From: CACKLF01 sp002725175
GTDB taxonomy: Bacteria; Pseudomonadota; Alphaproteobacteria; Rhodobacterales; Rhodobacteraceae
NCBI GenBank assembly: GCA_002725175.2
Contig: PBQX02000001.1
Coordinates: 1-28,364, forward strand
Direction of reading: 5' to 3'
DNA: 28,364 nucleotides
The notes under the pieces are model-generated. The model was given only the letters and a program-made list of their open reading frames with translations, did no database searches and was not told the DNA's origin. Shown one piece after another: positions 23,265 to 28,364 of this stretch. Every line of letters starts with the position of its first letter. Position 1 is the first letter of the stretch. The position numbers were made by a program, and so were the translations under genes.

Positions 23265-23799
23265 GGAAAAAATTACTCTTAATAGAAGACTTTTGCTAAG
23301 ACGAATTTTTTTATTTCCAGTTTTTACGTTTTCAACATTTTATTTTTTTAGCCTCAGCTCTGGTGACACAAATANAAAACCTCAAAAAGCTGACCTGATA
23401 GTTGTNTGGAAAAAGAGGCGTAAAATGGTTCTTTTTCATCAATCTATACCAATAAGGGAATATTCTGTGAAATTAGGCTTTAACCCTATAGGTCATAAAA
23501 TTAAGGAGGGTGATGGTCGGACACCCGAAGGAAAGTATTTTATTGATAGAGTNAATTTAAATAGCAAATATCACAAAAGTTTAGGGATAAGTTATCCCAA
23601 TAAAGCGGACAAAGAGGCCTCAAGGGAAAAAGGTTTCGACCCTGGTGGCGATATATTTATTCATGGGGGNCCAAGAAGAAACTGGCTATTCAATTTTTTT
23701 AGAGATTGGACCGCAGGCTGTATAGCGGTTAGTGATCGTGAAATTGATGAAATAGTTTCTTTGGTCTCCATGGGAACAATTATCTACATTTATGAATAG
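23257..23799 (+). CDS. L,D-transpeptidase (YkuD domain, YafK-like)
   Basis: A YkuD-fold cysteine enzyme that forms or cuts 3-3 crosslinks in peptidoglycan, or attaches proteins to it. The 180 residues begin with a basic n-region and a hydrophobic segment (about 12-34) that acts as a signal anchor or signal peptide. The catalytic core has FIHGxPRR (134-141) with histidine H136, and WTAGCIAVSD (151-160) with nucleophile C155. The DWTAGCIAVSDxEIDEI form, rather than SHGCIRL, resembles the YafK/DpaA subgroup, known in E. coli for removing Braun lipoprotein from peptidoglycan; transpeptidation versus hydrolysis cannot be decided here. Its start lies inside the rlmN 3' end. Its stop directly abuts that of the convergent CAP gene. 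Confidence 0.87.
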   Translation: MPKEKITLNRRLLLRRIFLFPVFTFSTFYFFSLSSGDTNXKPQKADLIVXWKKRRKMVLFHQSIPIREYSVKLGFNPIGHKIKEGDGRTPEGKYFIDRXNLNSKYHKSLGISYPNKADKEASREKGFDPGGDIFIHGXPRRNWLFNFFRDWTAGCIAVSDREIDEIVSLVSMGTIIYIYE

Positions 23800-24330
23800 C
23801 TAGCCACCTATAACCTGAACCCACCAAGTTCTTCCATTTTCTTCTTGATACCAGCCAAAACCCAAATATAAAGCTTTGTCATCTAGGATGACCTGTTTTG
23901 CTAACGTTTGCTTCAACCAAATCTGCAGGATATCAAATTCTCCTTTAAAAGTTTCCGATACATTTTCACCCCTGACTTTACCTANGTAACCAGCNACCAT
24001 AGCTCTTTCCTGTGGAGACGAGTAATCCGANCCAAAGTTCCATGCCCGTTTCTGAAAAGAAATATCGCGAGCATGAGTTAATGCCGCCGCGGAAAGGCTC
24101 TTAGATATTTTCAGAGTCGAAAGATTTCTTTCAATTCGGAGTGCATTTACCATATCCAAATGCCTTTGTATTATTTCTGACTGCTCATAGTTAGACAATG
24201 ATCCAGATAACTCGTAACCTTTGTAAATATCAGTCTTTCCTACAACACAAGCTGAAAGAAAAATAAATGCGGCNAGCCAAGAAAAATGATGTCTTAAAAT
24301 TAACTTCATATTTTTTAAATAAGCATTCAT
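23800..24330 (-). CDS. CAP/SCP-domain lipoprotein
   Basis: A predicted lipoprotein with a CAP (cysteine-rich secretory/antigen 5/PR-1) domain; bacterial members are extracytoplasmic and have no single established function. An LSAC lipobox at residues 25-28 follows a hydrophobic segment, so C28 is the likely lipidated residue. The CAP region includes MVNALRIERNLSTLKISKSL, ALTHARDI with a conserved histidine (H86), the PQERAMxAGYxGKVRGENV block (106-124), which is the hallmark AGY...GEN, and a final strand WWVQVIGG where CAP proteins end. At 176 residues it is one domain long. The start may be codon 1 or M8; three Ns before the ATG hide the ribosome-binding site. It is convergent with one L,D-transpeptidase and divergent from another. 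Confidence 0.82.
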   Translation of the reverse strand: MNAYLKNMKLILRHHFSWXAAFIFLSACVVGKTDIYKGYELSGSLSNYEQSEIIQRHLDMVNALRIERNLSTLKISKSLSAAALTHARDISFQKRAWNFXSDYSSPQERAMXAGYXGKVRGENVSETFKGEFDILQIWLKQTLAKQVILDDKALYLGFGWYQEENGRTWWVQVIGG

Positions 24331-24441
24331 NNNTTCAATTTGTTTAAATCTAACAAATTGTAAAGAAAAAAATTGTAAATTATACCTATACGCTTTAAGG
24401 AACTTTTCATAATAGATTAACTTAATTTGATTGAGGACAAT

Positions 24442-25041
24442 TTGTCAGATAACNAAATAAAAAATTGGAATAGGCGAAAGCTATTGGTAGCGAGTGTATT
24501 TTCAGCTCCAATACTTTGTAAGAGTGCTATTTCACTTTCTGCCCAGCAAGCAGTNGATTTTAATGAAGAAGGGCAACCAAGCCACAATATATTCACGTAT
24601 AGAGCAATAGATTGGCAAGACCATTTTTCAGACCGCGTTAACGGTATAATTATTGCTGATACGAAAGCTCGTTGCCTTCATTTTTGGAATGAATCAGGGA
24701 GTTTTTATAAAATATACCCGACATCTGTACCATTAACGCCTGAACTTACCCGAACCGGTAAAACATCTGTAATACAGAAAATAATTGGCCCTTCATGGAG
24801 ACCTACGGAGGCGATGCTTAAAAGAGATCCAAAACTTCCAGAATANGTAGGGCCAGGGCCCGAAAACCCACTAGGAACTCACGCACTATACTTAGGCTGG
24901 CCAAGTTATAGGATACATGGAACAAATGACACAAGAAAAATAGGTAGGCANAGTTCTTCAGGATGTATTGGATTATATAATGAGCAAATNGAAGAGTTGT
25001 TCGATTTAGTTAAAATTGGCACCCAAGTTAAGCTCATTTAG
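24442..25041 (+). CDS. L,D-transpeptidase with Tat-like leader (YkuD domain)
   Basis: A second YkuD-fold transpeptidase, predicted to act on peptidoglycan in the periplasm. The leader MSDNxIKNWNRRKLLVASVFSAPIL has a twin-arginine pair (R11-R12 from this start) and a hydrophobic stretch, with probable cleavage near SLSAQQA. The YkuD core has YRIHGTND with catalytic H159 and SSSGCIGLYN with C175. Both TTG 24427 and TTG 24442 are possible starts. I choose 24442 because GAGGA lies at 24433-24437, with a spacing of four to five bases; the other choice adds five residues. No ATG is available before the leader. It differs from the nearby 180-residue paralogue in motif style and export route. Its stop is two bases from that of the convergent SDR gene. 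Confidence 0.88.
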   Translation: MSDNXIKNWNRRKLLVASVFSAPILCKSAISLSAQQAXDFNEEGQPSHNIFTYRAIDWQDHFSDRVNGIIIADTKARCLHFWNESGSFYKIYPTSVPLTPELTRTGKTSVIQKIIGPSWRPTEAMLKRDPKLPEXVGPGPENPLGTHALYLGWPSYRIHGTNDTRKIGRXSSSGCIGLYNEQXEELFDLVKIGTQVKLI

Positions 25042-25043
25042 TT

Positions 25044-25907
25044 TTAACTTTTAATTAAGCTTTTTAAGCCTTCCTTATAAGAGGGATACTTAAATTTATA
25101 TTTCAGTGTTTTTACTATTTTCTGGTTGGAAACCTTTTTAGAGTCTGCGTAAAAACTTAGGGCTAGGTCCGATAAATCTGCGTCTTTTATATTAACTTTT
25201 TTTGCTTTTGGCATATTTAAAATTTTTGTAGCTTCATTTATGAATTCTTCTGATGTTGAAGGNGNACAATCGGAAACATTGAAAACCTCACCTGNATCTG
25301 GTTTCTTTATTGACTGATATAAAATTTCACATAGATCATCTACATGAATTCTATTAAAAAAATGATCTGGTTTTTGAATTATTTTTTGTGTGCCACTTCT
25401 TATTCTGTCAAAGGGATTGCGCTCAGGACCATAAATTCCAGAGATTCGAAATCTNATTATTGGCAGACAATACGATNTTCCTAATTTATTCCATTGATCT
25501 TCAACAAATAATCTGTTCAACCCCCTGGAAGTTTTTGGNATAGGTTCAGANCCCTCGTTTACCCANGCACCATTATAATCACCATAGACACTTGTGGCAG
25601 ACAAGTAACCAATCCACTTTGCAGCTAAATTCTCTTTAAAAACATCTTTGTAGTTATCTAATACCGGATCAGACTTTCCCTGGGGAGGAATAGATATCAA
25701 AATTACGTNGGACGATAATATATGTTCTTCTAACTTCCGTTTTTCGCTAGAAAAATCAAAGAATTTTATATTATTTGTTTTTTTTGAGTTAGGTGTTCTA
25801 GAACTGGCACATGCTTCCCATCCATCCAATTTCATAATCTTGTAAAGTCGCTCCGCTGTGTAGCCAAAGCCGAAAAATAATATTNTTTTNCTTTTATTGG
25901 CATCCAT
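25044..25907 (-). CDS. SDR-family NAD(P)-dependent epimerase-like protein
   Basis: An atypical extended short-chain dehydrogenase-like protein of the YeeZ type. The N-terminal Rossmann motif is FFGFGYTAERL (11-21). The usual cofactor strand follows, with S-R (36-37) hinting at NADP. The mid-region LSATSVYGDYNG (102-113) corresponds to the SDR active-site serine/tyrosine area, but the canonical YxxxK is replaced by RGLNRLF, so oxidoreductase activity is doubtful. FRISGIYGP (153-161) and FNRIHVDDLCEIL (184-196) are epimerase-like. It is the third gene of gst-queG-SDR, overlapping queG by 14 bases. The neighbouring queG does not reveal its substrate. 287 residues is typical. Confidence 0.83.
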   Translation of the reverse strand: MDANKXKXILFFGFGYTAERLYKIMKLDGWEACASSRTPNSKKTNNIKFFDFSSEKRKLEEHILSSXVILISIPPQGKSDPVLDNYKDVFKENLAAKWIGYLSATSVYGDYNGXWVNEXSEPXPKTSRGLNRLFVEDQWNKLGXSYCLPIXRFRISGIYGPERNPFDRIRSGTQKIIQKPDHFFNRIHVDDLCEILYQSIKKPDXGEVFNVSDCXPSTSEEFINEATKILNMPKAKKVNIKDADLSDLALSFYADSKKVSNQKIVKTLKYKFKYPSYKEGLKSLIKS

Positions 25908-26952
25908 TTATGATCGACCCCTTAGCCCACAAAGCAGCTTCAAAAATTGTGGNATTCTGCTCTTCTTTGANTAAAACTTTTTCAATTACNGGTAAAAAAC
26001 TCTTCATTTTTGAATTACCTATAGCATAAAGTACGTTTCTAAGAAATCTATCCCTCCCAATTCTTTTTACAGGAGATCCTGAAAANTTTTCTCTAAAACT
26101 AGCATCGTCCAACAGTACAAGTTGATGCAAATCAGGTGATTCAAAATCCTGCCTTGCAGAGTATCTTATTTCCGATGATTTTTTTGCAAATTTATTCCAT
26201 GGACATGCCGCCAAACAATCGTCACAACCATAAATTCTATTTCCCAACTTCCCACGCAAAGACAATTCAATTGGCCCTTTGTGTTCAATAGTCAGATATG
26301 AAATACATTTTCGAGCGTCTAGCCTATATGGTTCTGTAAAAGCATTCGTGGGGCAAGAATCTACGCACGCACTACAATTACCACAATGGTCATCTTCAGC
26401 TTTGTCAAAATTCAAATTAAGATCGGTAAAAATCAGCCCTATAAAAAACCAGTTTCCAAGATCTCTGCTTACAAGGTTAGTGTGCTTTCCTGTCCAACCC
26501 AAACCAGATTGCCTGGCCAATACTTTCTCTAAAACTGGTGCCGTATCAACGAAGACCTTTACTTGACAAGATAAGTCTGAAACAAAAGTTTGAGCCAGCT
26601 TCTTTAATCTCTTTTTCATTACTTTATGATAATCGTCTCCCCTTGCATAAATCGAAATATTTCCTTTATTTTTTTTGTCTAAATTCTCCAGAACATTTTT
26701 ATCATGTAAATACGTTTCGCTTAGCACAACAACTGACTTCACTTCTTTCCAAAGTAACTTTGGCTCTAATCTGAAATGGACTCTTTCGTTCATCCAATTC
26801 ATCTGTCCAAAATAATTTTTTGATAGGAAGGATTTGAAATCATTTTTCGCGTTTTTAGAGATGCTTGGTTCCGTAATACTACAAGAACTGAAACCTATCC
26901 TTAGAGCCTCTCGCTTTATCCAGTTAGATTTTTCTAATGAATCTAAAATCAA
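25894..26952 (-). CDS. queG: Epoxyqueuosine reductase QueG
   Basis: Catalyses the last step of queuosine synthesis in tRNA, reducing epoxyqueuosine with a cobalamin cofactor and two [4Fe-4S] clusters. The 352-residue length is normal. The catalytic aspartate is D136 in FVDTAPVLEK. QSGLGWTGKHTNL (148-160) is a family hallmark. Cluster cysteines are C190, C193, C196 and C200 in CGNCSACVDSC, C216 in RKCISYLTIEH, and C243, C246 and C250 in YGCDDCLAACPWNKFA. The gene overlaps gst by four bases (ATGA) and the SDR gene by 14, so all three are one translationally coupled operon. No other queuosine genes occur in this window; the cell must make or salvage the precursor and B12 elsewhere. Confidence 0.95.
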   Translation of the reverse strand: MILDSLEKSNWIKREALRIGFSSCSITEPSISKNAKNDFKSFLSKNYFGQMNWMNERVHFRLEPKLLWKEVKSVVVLSETYLHDKNVLENLDKKNKGNISIYARGDDYHKVMKKRLKKLAQTFVSDLSCQVKVFVDTAPVLEKVLARQSGLGWTGKHTNLVSRDLGNWFFIGLIFTDLNLNFDKAEDDHCGNCSACVDSCPTNAFTEPYRLDARKCISYLTIEHKGPIELSLRGKLGNRIYGCDDCLAACPWNKFAKKSSEIRYSARQDFESPDLHQLVLLDDASFREXFSGSPVKRIGRDRFLRNVLYAIGNSKMKSFLXVIEKVLXKEEQNXTIFEAALWAKGSIINGCQ

Positions 26953-27614
26953 AAGTCTAATTCAGCATATTGCTCTGATGGCACAAATCCTGGGAGGACA
27001 TCTGCTAATATTGATCTAAAAGAGGGTCTTGACTTAATCTTAGCATACCACTCCTTGACCAGTTTTGATCTCTCCCAATCAACATCATTTATGTAATCTA
27101 AGCACGACAAATGTGCTGCGGCTGAAAAATCTGCAATCGTCATATAGTCACATGCCAACCACCTGCGCTTTTCTAAAAGCCAATTCATATAATCTAAATG
27201 GAACTTTATTTTTTTTGCTCCTGTTTTTATGGCTTCACTATCTGGGTGTCCCGTTTTAGATATTTTCTTGTATACGCGCTCATAAAGAAGGTTTGCAGTA
27301 ACTTCTTTGTGGAATTTATCATCAAACCACAAACTCAACCTTCTAGCTTCAGCTTTCTTTAATGGTTCAGAAGGTAAGAGCGAAGGTACAGGATGGATCT
27401 CTTCCAAATACTCAAAAATAGAAATACTTTCAGACAGAACTTTTCCTTCAATTAGTAATACTGGCACTTTTCCAGCTGCGTTTAATTTTAAGAATTCGAG
27501 TCTTTTTTGCCATACAGGCTCTTCTACCAAATCAACCTCAAGTTTTTTTTCAGCCATTACCAGCCTAATTTTCCTACTAAATGGGGACAAGGGAAGATGA
27601 AAAAGACGTCTCAT
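26949..27614 (-). CDS. Glutathione S-transferase family protein
   Basis: A soluble two-domain GST-like protein that conjugates glutathione to electrophiles or acts as a glutathione-dependent reductase or isomerase. The N-terminal thioredoxin fold (about 1-78) begins MRRLFHLPLSPFSRKIRL, with S10 or S13 as the probable thiol-activating residue. The cis-proline is P51 in GKVPVL, and E62-S63 in LSESISIFEYL bind the glutathione γ-glutamyl group. The rest is an all-helical C-terminal domain with NxxADFSAAAHL-like helix features near 163-170. Total length is 221. It is the first gene of the gst-queG-SDR operon and is divergent from uppP across 161 bases. Confidence 0.9.
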   Translation of the reverse strand: MRRLFHLPLSPFSRKIRLVMAEKKLEVDLVEEPVWQKRLEFLKLNAAGKVPVLLIEGKVLSESISIFEYLEEIHPVPSLLPSEPLKKAEARRLSLWFDDKFHKEVTANLLYERVYKKISKTGHPDSEAIKTGAKKIKFHLDYMNWLLEKRRWLACDYMTIADFSAAAHLSCLDYINDVDWERSKLVKEWYAKIKSRPSFRSILADVLPGFVPSEQYAELDF

Positions 27615-27650
27615 TTCAATAATTTAACAATAATTAGATCTAGCTCTTTT

Positions 27651-27794
27651 TTGAAAAAACTGGTTTGGTTTATTTTAGTTTCAGCCTCTACCGTGGAATT
27701 TATTATCTTTGCTCTCAATAATATAATAAATTATTACGTGTATATAGATTATTTAGTCAATGGGAAAGATGGCTTTTGGGGTTCTTTCATTTAA
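27651..27794 (+). CDS. Possible 47-residue membrane peptide overlapping uppP
   Basis: A short open frame beginning with TTG encodes a hydrophobic peptide (LKKLVWFILVSASTVEFIIF at the N-terminus, then a polar Asn/Tyr-rich part ending GFWGSFI). It has one clear membrane segment after two lysines. It stops 19 bases inside the uppP start region, an overlap that could couple translation. No ribosome-binding site is visible before the TTG, and AT-rich DNA easily yields hydrophobic frames. I do not recognise a family. Confidence 0.22.
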   Translation: MKKLVWFILVSASTVEFIIFALNNIINYYVYIDYLVNGKDGFWGSFI

Positions 27795-28234
27795 TATTGT
27801 TAGCAACAATTCAGGGATTAACTGAATTTATTCCTGTGTCCTCATCAGCGCACCTTTCAATTTTACCTCTTTTTTTCTACATTGAAAAGCAAAGTATAGG
27901 CATAGATATAGCCGTACATTTAGGGTCACTTATGGCAGTGTGTCATATTTTTCATAAGGACTTATCTACACTTTTCAAAGGCCTAATCGAAGTTTTATTT
28001 AAAAAGGATAAATCAAAAGACTCTAGAATATTCCTTCTTGTTTTAATCGCTACGGCCCCAATAGTATTGATGACAATTGTTTTTGTTTTATTTGATTTAA
28101 TTAACCACCTAAGGAGTATTTACGTAATTGCAATTGCCAGCATAGTATTTTCTATCCCACTATTACTGGCGGATAAAATATGTAAGAAAAAACGATTTAT
28201 CGCAGAATTCAGTTTTTCAGAGCCGGACCAGTAA
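27776..28234 (+). CDS. uppP: Undecaprenyl-diphosphatase, 3' part missing
   Basis: An inner-membrane phosphatase that converts undecaprenyl pyrophosphate to undecaprenyl phosphate, recycling the lipid carrier for cell-wall precursors. The N-terminus has the family motif QGLTEFIPVSSSAHL (13-27), with Q13/E17 as the (E/Q)xxxE pair and the following histidine H26. Several membrane segments follow, near 37-58, 90-108 and 114-135. The full family length is about 260-270 residues; here the frame is 152 residues and ends just inside the anomalous terminal segment, so the second motif (PGxSRSG) is absent. The last dozen or so residues may be artefact. The frame starts with TTG at 27776; no in-frame ATG occurs between an upstream stop at 27719 and the motif. 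Divergent from gst. Confidence 0.88.
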   Translation: MGFFHLILLATIQGLTEFIPVSSSAHLSILPLFFYIEKQSIGIDIAVHLGSLMAVCHIFHKDLSTLFKGLIEVLFKKDKSKDSRIFLLVLIATAPIVLMTIVFVLFDLINHLRSIYVIAIASIVFSIPLLLADKICKKKRFIAEFSFSEPDQ

Positions 28235-28364
28235 AGACGACGATTTTTTTACCGGTGTAGAGTCATCTCCCCCTTTTTGCCCCGTTTTGGGCGAGGGTCC
28301 CCGTTTTTGCCGTTTTTCAGGCGCGGGGGATGACGATACACTTGTACCTTCTACCTCTCGTTCT
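28225..28364. other. GC-rich, homopolymer-laden segment at the window end
   Basis: Beyond about 28225 the sequence changes from AT-rich coding DNA to alternating runs of C, G and T (for example CCCCCTTTTTGCCCCG). My count over 28261-28364 is 57 G/C of 104. The uppP frame stops at once and no continuation of UppP appears in any frame I read. The most economical reading is low-quality or chimeric sequence at a contig end, rather than a natural junction. Confidence 0.6.

Noticed and set aside
27644..27660. TTTTTTGAAAAAA palindrome before uppP
   Set aside because: A run of T followed by a run of A is self-complementary by composition; no sign of an operator or of a hairpin with a T-run.

Overview
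The window looks like part of the chromosome of an AT-rich alphaproteobacterium, most likely a streamlined marine relative of the Rhodobacterales. Protein families and gene order support this: mutM, enoyl-CoA hydratase, rpsT and dnaA in a row; dnaA-dnaN-recF-gyrB; an IalB-family gene beside rlmN; and a uppP / gst / queG / SDR cluster. The lineage call is inference from remembered gene order, not from a search. Scattered N bases sit mostly at third codon positions, which suggests a consensus of several closely related strains.

Left part (1-6044): seven co-oriented minus-strand genes read mutM, enoyl-CoA hydratase, rpsT, dnaA, dnaN, recF and the first 13 codons of gyrB. This is the replication-initiation and DNA-repair neighbourhood. 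Promoter-like -35/-10 pairs with 17-bp spacing are visible before rpsT, dnaA and dnaN, and the dnaN -10 lies inside a 23-bp inverted repeat. From 6094 a plus-strand operon encodes a histone-deacetylase-family amidohydrolase, xseB and ispA. It converges on an M17 aminopeptidase, which is followed by asd.

Middle part (10813-17545, plus strand): a FAD monooxygenase; a peptide-type ABC transporter (binding protein and two permeases, no ATPase genes) with a hairpin after the binding-protein gene; and an acyl-CoA ligase. N bases are densest here.

Right part: a minus-strand leucine operon leuC-leuD-leuB-GNAT (21327-17567). Then comes a cell-envelope group: an IalB-like secreted protein, rlmN overlapping an L,D-transpeptidase, a CAP-domain lipoprotein, and a second L,D-transpeptidase with a Tat-like leader. 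A tightly overlapping minus-strand gst-queG-SDR operon is divergent from uppP. uppP is cut short by the window end, and the last ~140 bases are GC-rich, homopolymer-laden and unlike the rest.

The genes are mostly housekeeping: replication, isoprenoid, leucine and aspartate-family synthesis, queuosine, and peptidoglycan crosslinking and carrier recycling. I found no tRNA or rRNA gene, CRISPR array, transposase, phage gene or recognisable defence system. No gene-free stretch exceeds 300 bases; the longest is 11998-12242. I see no convincing undescribed multi-gene system. The points most worth checking are the dnaN operator-like repeat, the codon-phased N pattern, the polymorphic hairpin in the ABC operon, the transpeptidase/CAP cluster and the broken conserved neighbourhoods around 6050 and 8175.
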